Shown in pieces: positions 1-13,200 of a stretch of 64,000 bases of DNA. A program made the position numbers and the translations under genes. The DNA comes from Henckelia pumila (Eukaryota; Streptophyta; Magnoliopsida; Lamiales; Gesneriaceae). Below the pieces are notes generated by a model. The model saw only the letters and a list, made by a program, of their open reading frames with translations, did not search any database and was not told the origin of the DNA. The stretch lies in contig NC_133121.1 of the NCBI RefSeq assembly GCF_033568475.1, positions 124,001 through 188,000 on the forward strand, written 5' to 3'. The stretch's first letter is position 1; every line of letters starts with the position of its first letter.

Positions 1-1257
1 TCGAGGATAGCAAACAGGCTGATTTCACCATTGAACGGGAGAAAACATGTACACAGGAACAGTGATGGAACCAAGATGATAAGTGGACTTAAACAGCGTC
101 CGATGATGTCAATGTCAGTTCGATTCTGACCTCAGAGAATTTGAGTTTACCTTCTCGATGATATCTAGGATATAAGAAGTTTTTAGTGTCCAAAGTTTAT
201 TTTATTTCTGGTTTGCTTGCCGGCCAGTTTAAGTGGTGAATATTCAAAAGGATTGTAGTATTCTCTTTATTAATTATCCCTTCCAAGTCTTTTTACTCTT
301 AACTTTATATTTTCCCCTTTTTACAAATTTTATTCCAGGTGGACTTTCTTGTTTGGTGTCATCTACTCGCGGTGGGGTAGGTGTATGATTTTCCTACTGA
401 AAGTTTCCGAAACTAAGCTCTACAGCTCGAATAAATATTATCATGTAAAATCATACCACAAAATGGATGAGGACTAAAAATATGTGATAAAAGCATACCC
501 AAACTCCCACGAGCAAGACAACTCGACAAGTAGGCAAAAACATTATCTCAAGATTTGTATGGGAACGTTATTCTTCGAGTAGAAGAATGATGAGAAATTA
601 ATGAAATGAAATCACTATATGAAGTAATACATTTTTTCACTAGAGAGTCCAGATCTTTCTTCTTTTTAAAGACAATTTTCACCTTATTACTCTTTTGAGA
701 ATATATCTTCGCATTTCCAAGCCATCTCTAGAACTTTCGAAGGAGTAGAAAAATCCTATTCATGCGGTTAAGCAGATAATTCTCACTCTTCGATTTCACT
801 TGACACACAAAGTCAAATTTGTGCATATGGTTTATACTTTTTTTTTAAAGAGCATATGGTTTATACTTAATCTGCTTGCAAAGGTTGTTTACGGAAATCT
901 AACCGGATTTGACTGAAATTTGGACAACATATTCAGAACGTCATATGTATTGAGTTATTTCTCCTTTTTTTTTTTATTTGTTGCCTGCAATTAAGTCTAA
1001 AAAACTATATTTGTTAACCTTGATTTTTGAAGCCATTTAAAAGAAAAAAGAAAACACGTCACGTTCCTATTAAATGAATGGTCAGCTGCGTCTACTGTTA
1101 TCCACAAAACAGCAGATGTTCTCGGCCCAAGTTTTGGGCTTGCTTACGTGGGACTCACTTGTTGGTTGAACCGTTCTGATTATTGATGTTATCCCCTCCA
1201 AAGCAAAGGTGGGGATATTAGACTCTCTGATTGGGCGTGAAAACAAGCAGAGCGAAT
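1..1257. other. Upstream flank of the DUF1995 gene, no clear gene
   Basis: AT-rich sequence leading to the first gene. A 17-nt direct repeat (gcatatggtttatactt) occurs at about 823-839 and 852-868. The first 65 bases can be read as an open frame ending in TGA at 63-65, which might be the last exon of an upstream gene, but there is too little to support it. No convincing TATA box or other promoter motif was assigned. The promoter and 5' UTR of the DUF1995 gene should lie here. Confidence 0.4.
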
Positions 1258-4200
1258 ATGGCTGCCGCATATTCAAACCTCGCTGGTTGCATTGCTTTTG
1301 TTCCCAAAGTACCCACCACCGTCCATTTTCCTACGCATCTGTTTCGTTCAAGAACTTGTGGGTTCGATGGGATTTCAGTTTCCACTTCTAGATGTCAGGC
1401 CAAGTTTGAGGGATTCCAAGAAAATATCAAGGACGATGACCTACAGCAACCGTTGATTCAAGAACCCAATGATGCAGAGGAAGAAGACGACAGGTGCAAA
1501 AATGATATATTTTACTATTCTTAAATGGTTGATATAGGTAGATGGGAAGGGGGTTGAATTAGTGCTTTTATCGCCCAAATTTGATTTTATACACAAGATT
1601 ATACAATTAGTCCAAGAACATAGCATAGCAAGGAGCCATCACCATTAAATTTTTAACATTAATTTAAAATGTTTGTAAGTTGTATCTGACTGCTGACATG
1701 TTCTAGTTTGAGGAATTACAACGCACCACCTATCAAAAAGGATTTCGATCCAGAAATCTTAAAACTGGTGCTCAGCTAAAATAGAAACATCATAAATATC
1801 TTGAAGACTTGCACGTATTTCACATACAGTCGTACAAATATTTGTAGTACCTAGAAATACAAGTATTGCTTGATAATATACTATTCATGTCATCTGTTCA
1901 TGCATAGCTTCTACCACAAACTGTTCCCTATAACACCAAGAGTCATAAAATTGATTCTCACAACATTTCTTAATGCCATATTGTTATGGTTCCAAATCAT
2001 GGATCTCGTTATGGTGGGATTTATGAGTGAAAAGCGAGGGATTGGAGGCTCGTTGAAGAGAGAACCCTTTGATCTCTTCGTTTTGAGGCTCATTAGGAGA
2101 GAACCTCATTCTCATGACAACTATTGTTGTGGGGATTTCATCAAAGTGTGCTGAATAAATACAAAAACATGCTGTTTGCAAAAGAAAAGATAAACTCAAT
2201 CTATTAAGACCTCTTCCTATCTAGAACTCTATCCCTTTTTATTCAAAATTTCAAACAAATCAATTAAACTGGTTAAACTAAGGAAAATACAAGATAAACG
2301 CAAACGGAAATTATTGTTAAGATATCCATCAGCTTGGGCTAGCCATGGGCTTCATGGCCCATTACACATGTTCTAAAATTATGAACACCGAGAGCCGTTC
2401 AACTCTAACGGTTAGTCATCCGACTCAGTAGATACTAACTATGGTACCATTCTACTATACACGGGATACAAGGGAATATAAGAAATCGCGTGAATCAAAG
2501 TATGTGCAATTGCTTACGATACAAATCACAAACATTTATACAAGGTCACGAATGGCTCAATCAGAATGCTCAAGGTCCGTGTGAGCTAGGGTGCAAGTTT
2601 ATTTCTGATAATAACATGTTTTGTTCATTCATTTTTTTTTTAAGAAATAGTACATTGCTTGTTGAAAATAACGCAAGAGACCAATATCTCAAAAGGGTTT
2701 TTATTTTCATAAGAAGACTCAGGAATCTCGAAGGTCGAGGTATAAATGCGAAGGACATAATTGCATGGTAGCTTCAAGTGAAAACATTTACTGAATGGTG
2801 TCAGGTTCGGCAAGTAGGAGATTTACGGTTCAAATGAAAAAGATGTGGTATCATAACTATAAACTATTCATCTCAAAGAGTCCCAAAGTTCTAAAGGAGT
2901 TTCAAGATTCATTAGAACATATTTGTTATGTAGCTTATTTATATTTTTCGGTGGAGGAAAGACAAGAAATTGGCATTACAATTGCGTCTTAGTTCAGTTA
3001 TATGGGTGTTATAGTCATCACTATGAGATGGCGGATAAAAATACCAGCTCACACCGAAGTTATTTAAGAAAATTTTCGCTGTGTTTCGTAGATTTACTTT
3101 ATATGAGTTAAAATGCAATTTTTTTTTTCAAAAGTTTGTAAGCCGTGTCCTGTGTTGTTTGTTAATGAATGGAGCTACAACAGCAGAAACTTGTCAATTC
3201 CTTAAGGGTGCATTTAATTGGTTTGAGTCACTTGAATTCCACGATTTTGAATGTATTTTTGTTGAATATCTAAAGATAGAGATTAGATAACTTCTTGGAT
3301 CAGTAGTGATCTAGATAAGAACTTATCTCCTAGATTTCAAATTAAAAGTAGATTAGATTAAACAATATCTTTATTCCGCATAACTTCTATATGTAGTGAT
3401 GTATTCCTTCATTATAATTAATTGAAATAAAATGATATTTCCCTTCATGTCTTTTCTCTATTAAACGAAATGGTATGGTATCAGAGAGATAGCAACAGAT
3501 GACAAAATACGGCATGGCATCTCCGACAGGGCCTTCTTCCTCCGACTCATCTAACATCATCAACTCTGCAAGTCCAACAACTGGACTTCACGAATCGTCC
3601 ACAATCCCAATCACATGCCACAAATTAAATGGCAAGAATTATCTGTCATGGTCTCAATCTGTAATGTTATTCATCTGTGGCAAAGGAGAAGACAGATTTC
3701 CTTTTTGGTGTTGCGCCTCAACCCAAAACCACAGATCCAAAAGTTGAAAACATGGAGATCCGAAAACAGCATGATTATGTCCTGGTTAATCAATTCTATG
3801 ACTCAGGAAATCGGCGAAAATTTCCTTTTATATACGACGGCGAAGGAGATTTGGGACACCGCACGAGATACATATTCCTCCAAGGATAATACTTCTAAAA
3901 TTTTTGAAATTGAATGCATGCTCCATGATTTACGCTAGGCTAATGTTTATGTGACGATTTATTTCACTAGCCTAACTCGGTCATGGCAGCAATTAGATTT
4001 ATTTGAGATGCAAGATTGGAAATGCTCAGGTGATGCCCTTCTCTTCAAGTCAATTGTTGAAAAGAGACGTATATTCAAATTCCTTTCCGGTCTAAATCAG
4101 AATCTTGATGAGGTGCGCGACCGTATTCTAGGCATTAAACCTTTACCTAACCTTCGGGTACGCCAAGAAGAAAGCTGGCGCAAATTCATGCTGGGTTCAG

Positions 4201-7200
4201 CCACTTCCACACACCGATCGACAGTTCGGCCCTTGCTTCTCATCGGCCCTCCTTGGATGATACTGCCAATAATCGCCTCACGCGAAAGATGTGCCAATTC
4301 CACTGCCTTTGATTTTTTTTTTATCTGAACCAGCCCCATTTACTACTGTACAATTGGAGGCCCTTCAAAAATTAATCTGTCAGGCCCAATTCTCAACAAA
4401 TACACCAAATATTTCCACTGGCAGCGCTATTCAAAAAGGTGATTTGTCCTATGCTAACTCCACTCAGCAAGACTTATCCACTTCTTTGACTCAAGTGCAT
4501 CCGATCACATGACTGAAATTTATCCCTATTGCAATGCTACATTCCTTGTCAGGGATCCCACAAAGTTTGTATAGCAAATGGTTCATGCTCTAAAGTGTTT
4601 GGTTCCGATTCAGTACAACTTTCTAAGGATATCTATTTACATTCAGTCCTATTTGTACCTGATTCGGCCTGCAACTTAATCTCAGTCAGTAAATTGAATG
4701 ATGACATGAAGTGCATTACTAATTTCTCGGCTGAATTGTGTGTTTTTCAGGAAATGGCATCGGGGAGGACGATTGGCAGTGCTGATCTCTGTAGGTAGGC
4801 TGTACCTCTTCAAAATGAAGGATCTTCCTCGAAGTATGACCTCGAGTTCATCCAGCCCCTTGTTTTCCAATTCTGTTTTTCATGCAAATAAGGATAATGA
4901 TATCCTATTGTGACATTATAGATTAGGACATCTCAATTTTGTGTACTTGGAAAAATTGTTCCCTTTTCTATTCAACAATAAAATTTCCAGGTTCACGCAT
5001 TGTGATATTTGTCAATTCTCTAAACATTCGAAAACCACATTCGAAACACAATCATACAAACCATCATCGCCCTTTTCACTCATTCACAGTGATATTTGGG
5101 GTCCATCAAACGTGAAAAATATCACAGGCACTCGTTGGTTCTTATTGTTTGTGGATGATCATACTCGCCTCTCTTGGGTATTCTTAATGAAAGACAAGAC
5201 TGAAACTTCCCAAACCATAAAAAATTTCTATACGATGATCCACACCCAATTCTCAACTAAAATTCAGATCCTACGAACTGATCGTGCCAAAGATTTCTTC
5301 AACTCTACTCTGTCTTGGGTGATTACCTAATTACTCAAGTAATTGTTCACCAAAGCTCCTTTGTGGAAACCCCTCAACAAAACAGTGTATCTGAACGAAA
5401 GAACCGGCATTTGCTAGAAGTTGCCTGTTCTTTGTAGTTTACAAGGAATGTTCCGCGTCACTTTTGGGGTGATGCAGTCCTTACTGCAACATACCTCATT
5501 AATCAAATGCCTTCTCGTATCCTCAACCACGAAACCCTTATCCAGACTCTCGTGGACTTTTACCCAAATACTCACAATATCCCTCTCAAAGTCTTTGGAT
5601 GTTCAGCTTTTGTTCACATCCATTCCCAACATCGAAGTAAACTGGAACCACGGGCCATCATATGTGTTTTCCTGGGTTATTCTCCCAACGAAAAGGTTGT
5701 GAATGCTATTCCCCAGTCACCCGAAAATTTTATACCTCCATGGACGTCACATTTCTAGAGAGAACCGTTTTTCCCCAATTCAGCGAGTCATGGGGAGAAT
5801 ATCAGCAATGAATCTCTGAATTGGGACTATAACCAACTCATTTTCGATTTCATGGAGATACCACTCCATACCCCAGCCCATCTTGTGGTTCTCAGCCTCT
5901 TTCTGATCCACCCCTCACCAATAAACCATTCCAGGTCTATGCTCGCAGGAAGAAACTTCAACTTGGGAGTCAACATGAGTACATGACCATATACAAGATC
6001 AGCCAGCCAATAACACTCCTTTGAGGTCAGATTCCACGGAAAATGGTCAAGGTATTGCTAATTCTGATTGGTCTATAGTTGAACTTGTTGTTTATGATGA
6101 AAGGCATGTTGCCTTAAGAAAAGGAGTCAGGTCTTGCACTCAGCATCCTATATGTAATTTTATCTCTTTTGATTGTTTATCACCTGGATATCGAGCCTTT
6201 GTAACGAACTTGAACCAGGTTCAAGTTCCGTCAAATGTCACAGAAGCTCTCCAAGATCCAAATTGGAAGGTTGTTGCCTTTGACGAAACAAGGGCACTTG
6301 AAAGGAATAACACATGACAGATCACTGACCTTCCACCTGGAAAAACGATCATTGGATGCAAGTGGATTTTCTCAACTTGATGTCAAAAATGTTTTTTTGA
6401 ATGGTGACCTTGAAGAAGAAGTATACATGGACATCCCTCCGGGATTTGAATCAGGATCCACTGTCAACAAAGTGTGCAGGCTAAGGAAGTCGTTATATGG
6501 TCTAAAACAGTAACCTCGGGTCTGGTTTCATCGATTCACGGGTGTTTATAAAGGGATATGGATACAAACAGTGTCAATAAGATCATACAATGTTCGTAAA
6601 ACACTTGGAAGAAGGAAAAATCACTATTATCATTGTATATGTTGATCACAGGAAATAATACGCAGGAAATGATTCATGTGAAATTGTTGCTCTGAAGGGA
6701 ATTCAAAATGAAAGACTTGGGATATTTGAAATATTTTCTGGGAATGGAGGTGGCAAGATCATCACTTGGAATCTCAATCTCCCAAAGGAAATGTGTGCTA
6801 GATCTTCTAAAAGAGACAGACATGCTTGGGTGCAAACTAGTTGATACACCTGTGGACCCCGACGTCAAGATAGGAACAGAAAAAGACAGCCTTTTGGTTG
6901 ATAAAGGGCGATACCAAAGGCTGGTAGGCAAGCTGATATACCTCTCTCACACGAGGCTGGACATTGAGTTTGTTGTAAGTGTTGTCAGCCAACTTATGAA
7001 TAATCCAACTGAGGAGCACATGGATGTTGTGTATCGGGTATTGAGATATCTGAAAAGGGCCCTTGAGAGAGGATTAATCTTTAGAAAAAACCCCTTCGAG
7101 AATATCAAATTTTACAATGATGCAGATTGGGCTGGTTCCCCATATGATAGACGTTCCACGTCAGGTTGCTGCACTTTTGTGTGGGGAAATTTAGTAACCT

Positions 7201-10200
7201 GGCGAAGTAATAAACAGTCGGTGGTAGCTCGAAGAAGCGCGGAAGGTGAATTTCGAGCCCTATCTAATGGGATATGCGAAGGGCTATGGCTGCAAAGACT
7301 AATCAAAGAACTACAACCGAAAGGACATCAATCAGTGAAACTATTGTGTGACAATCAAGCTGCCTTAAGTATTGCCAAGAATCCATTCCATCATGATCAA
7401 ACCAAACACGTTGAGTTTGATTGTCATTTCATCAGTGAAAAACTTGAGAGTAAAATCGAGGGTCTCAAGTACATTCCGACACAGTTGCAAGTTGCAGACA
7501 TCCTCACAAAAGCTCTCTTCAAACCCAAGTTTGAAGACATGATTTCCAAGCTGGGGATGATCAGCATATACGACCCAGCTTGAGGGGGAGTGTTGAATCT
7601 AAAAGATAGAGACTAACTCCTTGGATCAGTAGTGATATGGATAAGAACTTATCTCCTAGATTTCAAATTAAAAGTAGATTAGATTAGATGGTATTTTTAT
7701 TCTGCAGAACCTTTATATAGTCTGATGTATTCCTTCATTATAATTAATTGAATAAAAAGGATATTTCCCTTCATGTCTTTTCTCTGTTAAGCAATAATTT
7801 TCTTTATTTAGATAACTTAAACAAAGAAAATTCAAATAAATCTCCTACTTATTTATGCTATTATTGTACTAATCTGATGCATTTCAAGTCCACATAATGT
7901 TGGAGTCATTTGAAATCTATTGTGATTTGTGCGATTATAGTATAAAAAGTTAGAAATAGGTTTGAATTTTGGAGTCATTTGAAATCTTTAGTGATTTTCA
8001 GAATTACAGTCTAATAAGTAGGAAATATATTTGAATTTCCTCTGTTTACCTACACAATGAAAATGCATTTGCAGGAAAAGAATAATCAACCAGATGAAAT
8101 TTTCAGGAATATGCCGATCTTATGACCATTTTGCGGTCCGTATTTTTTCCTTTCTAGACAAATCAGTTGATTCATTATTCAGGCTTCTTCCATTTCTATG
8201 ACAATCCAAAAATGTGTGCTAGCATCCATTGGTTTACGCAGCCTAGCCTTGGCCTAAGTTTATAGAGAGGATATGCAAGTAACATAAAGTAAGGGTATCA
8301 GATAAGATATAACCACAAGAAGATTATTCGTGGTGTTATGCACAACATAGTAATTGTTCTGCACAACAAAGATAGAATTTGTTCTCATTGGAGTCTTCCT
8401 TGTTTTACGTCATAGCAATATTTTTTACTTGTATTCTTAGGTTGAGTAGTTTCGAAAGCTAATTTGTACTATATTCGCGTCATATTTGTAGCCGTACATG
8501 CAGGGTGATGTAAATACAAATAACATTTGTTTCATTTATATTTTGTTTCAGTTGCTTGCCTTCTGATTTGGAGGGTGCAGTTCGGCAGTCTGGCCAAGCA
8601 AGCGCTGAGTTTGTTTCTTCAGGAGGAACAAGAGCCTTAGTATGAATATTTGGATGTGTCAATTATGTTAGAGTTGTTTATTTTAAGTGATTTAATGGTT
8701 AATGGTTCATCGATACATGTACAAAATTGATCTCGTTTTTTATTTTTAAAAAAAAAAGATACATGTACACAATTGAACTTAAGTTGACACATGCACGTTT
8801 TTGGGACATAAGGACACATTTTAGTCTTTCACTCTTTATTTGCAGAGACTGACCTTCTTTAATGCTTCTAAAATAAACTATCAAAAGCAGAGGAACATGA
8901 CTGCTGCTCTGTATGGCTTGCATTGGATATTTTTTCCGTATTTTATGGGATTGTTGTCTTCAGTTATTCGCGTTTTTGTTAGTGTGTGTGTCTTGGTTTT
9001 GGGGGGGGGGGGGGGTAGGGTGTAAGATCATGCACTTAATATATGCTATCCCGTGGTTCACTTACTAATTATCAAACTATAATTTCAAAAAGACTTGATG
9101 CTATGATATATCTTTTGATTTCTATTCTTTGTTTCTTTCTTTAGGTTGAATTATTAATTCCACAGTTGCAGTTTCTTGATGATGAAGGGGCACAAATTGA
9201 ACTTTGGGATCTGTCAAAGATATTCTTGGATACCCTAATGGAAGAAACAAGATGCCAGGTTTGTTTCCTTTTTGTAGTACTTGTAGGAGGCTTTTTAGGG
9301 ATGAACATCACCATCAGCACTTCCAAGGGTTGAAAGACAGTATTTTGATAGCTAGATCATTTTGAATATTTAAGAAACTGGGTGGTGATTAATAATACAC
9401 ATCGACATTGTACCTGAGTATTTTATCTTATGTTTATTTTTGTTCAATTGCGTTATATAGGAATGTGAGGGTTAGCTTATTCTATCAAATCTAATCAAGA
9501 AGATCATGATGTACTATGTAGTTCCCGCTCTGGAATTTTTTTTAAAAAAAAATTGTAGTCAGTTCTAAATTCTAATATAATTTAGATTTAGACTAAAAGC
9601 TCTTGGTTGTAGAGGGTTAAAGCCATATTTCCGGATGCCGGTGCTGCTGCTTTGCTAAAGTACAAGTGGAAAGATGCTAAATTTAGTTTCTCCAGGTAAA
9701 TTTATTCGGAGGTTTCATTTATCTTTCAATAAGAGTTCCTATTATAATTTGATTATGAATTTCATAATCCTTGATTCAATTTGTGACACTTGAGAGTACG
9801 ATCATATGAAAACAAGCATTTTATATTTGTGTTGTCATTACTGGTCGTTTTCGAGACCAGATATATGGGGCGTAGATAGCCAATATTATTCTATTGGACC
9901 CAAATTTTCTAGAAAACTTACTTGGGAGATTAGAGTTTGTTAGAGGGGTATTCTAGTTTAATTGTATCTGTTGAGTCCTAGCTTAGGCTTAGATAAGGAG
10001 ATTGAGTATTTCCTTGAGAGTGGGGACATTAGAGGAATATTTTCTTTTTCCTTGTTTTGGTGTTCATTATAATCCAGATTATCATCTTGTTTTTCAGAAT
10101 TTAATATCAATGTCCTCCATGTATTTCTTTACTTTCTATTTTGTGGTTGTACAACTTCTCTCTACCCTTTGGTCATTAAAAGAATTGATGCACAACAATT

Positions 10201-13200
10201 CTGAATGAATTCATTAGGTCACAAAGGACAGAATATATAGATACAACAATAGGAATCAATAATTCCTTGAGATTCTAAGATCCTATAAAAAAGGTAACTT
10301 ACCTATTGACTGTGACTAGAATATATGTATAATTATATCAGAATTATATACATAAATAACTTCTCACACTCCCCCTCAAGCTGGAGAGTAAATGTTCAAC
10401 ATTCCCAGCTTGCTAACCATTTCTCGAAATGTAGGCTGATGAAGACTCTTAGTTAGGATGTCTGCCACCTGATCTTTTGAAGGAACATAAGGCATGCAAA
10501 TCTCATTATTCTCCAACTTCTCTTTAATGAAGTGTCGATCAATCTCTACATGTTTTCTTCAATCATGTTGGATAGGATTATGGGCTATACTAATGGCTGC
10601 CTTGTTGTCGCATAAGAGCCTTATTGGTGAGTCCATAGGAAGTTTCAACTCTTGAATGATCCGTCGAAGCCAGAGAAGTTCACAAACCCCGTGTGGCATG
10701 GATCGAAATTCTTCCTCTGCACTACTCCGTGCAACAACTCCTTGTTTTTTGCTTCTCCAAGTCACCAAATTACCCCACACATAATTACAGTAACTGGAGG
10801 TTGATCTTCAATCGATTGATGATCATGCCCAAACCGCATCGGTATAGGCAGTGAGAAATCGAGTGTCTTGCTTCCTGAAAATCAGGCCATTTCCCGGACA
10901 TCCCTTGAGATACCGAATAATCCGAATTACTGCTTCATGATGTTCTCGGTTTGGTGAGTGCGTAAATTGACCAACGACCCCAACATCATGTCCAATGTCG
11001 GGTCTAGTATGAGCCAAATATATCAATCGTCCAAAAACCAACCGTTGATATTTCTCTTTATCCACTGTAGCTTCTTCCTTCCGTTGGCTGAATTTTTTAT
11101 AAGGATCCATGGGAGTTGGAGCGGGCTTACATCCGAGGTATCCTGTGTCTCTAAGAAGATCAAGGATATATTTTTGTTGAGAAATTACAATTCCTTTTCC
11201 AGAACGAGCCACTTTCATGCCAAGAAAAAACTTCAAATTTCTGAGGTCCTTTATTTAAAATTCTCTTGCCAATTTATTCTTTAACTCTCTCATCTCATCA
11301 AGGTCATCTCCGGTTAAGATGATATTGTCAACATAGACAATAAGAATTGTGACTTTGTGAGTTGTAGAGTGTTTGTAGAATAGGGTATGATCAGATTGAG
11401 ATCGAGTGTACCCGAACCCCGTAACACACTTTGCAAATCTTCCAAAACATGCTCGAGGTGATTGCTTGAGACCGTATAATGCTTTCTTCAACCAACAAAC
11501 TTTGCCATTTTCACTTTGTTCCTTAAATCCCGGAGGCAACTCCATGAAAACTTCTTCTTCCAAGTCTCCGTTGAGGAAAGCGTTCTTCACATCTAACTGG
11601 TGCAACGGCCAGTCCAAATTGGCAGCCAACGAAAGAAGAACTCTCACGGTATTTAACTTGGCGACGGGTGCAAAGGTCTCTTGATAATCAATTCCAAAGG
11701 TCTGTGTGTATCCCTTAGCTACAAGGCGAGATTTATACCTCTCTATTGTCCCATCTGAGTTGTATTTGATGTTAAATATACATCTACAACCAACTGTTTC
11801 CTTTGGGAAGATTAGTAATTTCCCAAGTACCATTTTTTTTAGAGTTGCCTCTCTCCACTTTGGGATACCTATAGATTTTTGTATTGTTTCTTGAATCTGT
11901 TCATCAGTGAGTTGAGATATAAAGGCTCTGTATTTTTTCAGATAGGTTGGATGAGGACACAAACTTGGCAAGGGATTATAGAGGAACTTTTGTGCAAGTC
12001 CTAGTGCCTTTTCTTTGAGCAATTGGCAGTTCAGGGGCTGGATGTACAGAAATAGGAGTGTCAGGACTGTCACAAAGAGAAAGAGATGAAGGGTTACCTT
12101 GTTGAAGACCCGGATCGGATGATAGCAGCTCTGAGATTATAGGAGGCTCCCTTCGAGTACCTGTTCTCCTAGAATAAACACGAAGCTCCGGCGGTTTAGT
12201 AGTAGGGGGTCAGCCGATTCAAGGGTAGGAGGGATGTTGTCTTGGATAAAATCTATGGTTGGCAGACATGGACTCCTAGGATTAGACACACTCGAGTTTA
12301 TCGGTTCTTCCTCGTATTCCCAAAAATTACCTTCATAGGATTGTGTCTCCCGCTGAAGGGAAGATTTGGGATAATACGGTAGATTCTCGAAGAAGATGAC
12401 ATCGGCGCTGACAAAGATGCGTTTTGTGACTGAGTCTAGATATTTGTAACCCTTTTGTGTGGCTGAATACCCGATAAAAACACAACGAACAGCTCGTGGA
12501 TCAAGTTTGCTCCGACCTGGTTGATGAACATGAACAAAGGCGGTACACCCGAATATTTTTTAGGGTAGATGACTAAAGGACCTATTGTCGGGGAAAGATT
12601 GGGTGAGCGTTTGATGAGGGGTGGCATACGTAAGGACTTTTGATGACATCCAATTGATCAAATATGTTGCTGTAAGAACAGCATCTCCCCATAGGTATTT
12701 AGGAACATGACAATTAAACATTAATGCTCTAGAAATCTTGAGTAAATGTCTATTTTTCCGTTCGGCAACACCATTTTGTTGAGGACCATGCGTACAAGAG
12801 CTATGATGTATGATCTCGTGTTCTAAAAGATAGTCTCCCAATACTTGGCTAAAAAGTTCACCCCCATTATCCGTTTGTAAAGCTTGGATATTGGTGTTGA
12901 ATTGAGTTTTAACCATGGTATGAAAATATTTGAACACTTGGATGGACTCGGATTTTTCTTTTAGTAAATATACCCAACAACATCGTGAATGATCATCGAT
13001 AAAGGTAATAAACCACCTAGTTCCCTTGAGATTAGTAGCCTTAGATGGTCCCCACACATCACTATGTATGAGTGAGAAAGGATTAGATTCTTGGTACACA
13101 TGAGGTGGAAAACAAAATCGGTAATGTTTAGCCATTTGACACACTTCGCATTGAAACATAGATAGATTTTTATTAATAAATAGAGAGGGAAACATGTATT

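Larger units (their letters stand above)
3260..7793 (+). mobile_element. Ty1/copia retrotransposon C1, degenerate
   Basis: A full-length but decayed LTR retrotransposon in DUF1995 intron 1. It has two LTRs of about 205 bp (3260-3467 and 7591-7793) and a primer-binding site, tggtatcagag, at 3476-3486, complementary to the initiator-Met tRNA 3' end. A purine tract (ttgagggggag, 7580-7590) directly precedes the 3' LTR. Domain order gag, protease, integrase, RT, RNase H places it in Ty1/copia. The LTRs differ from each other more than those of C4 or C6, suggesting it is the oldest copia here. No clean 5-bp target duplication was seen. Confidence 0.9.

Noticed and set aside
3..65. Open stretch EDSKQADFTIEREK... 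ending in TGA, possible last exon of an upstream gene
   Set aside because: Only 20 codons, no recognisable family, and no splice site can be tested at the window edge.
2490..3290. Short plus-strand open frames in DUF1995 intron 1
   Set aside because: No splice context fits the gene and no family is recognised.
7794..7800. Target duplication for copia C1
   Set aside because: Bases next to the two LTR ends (atttt and ataat) do not match convincingly.
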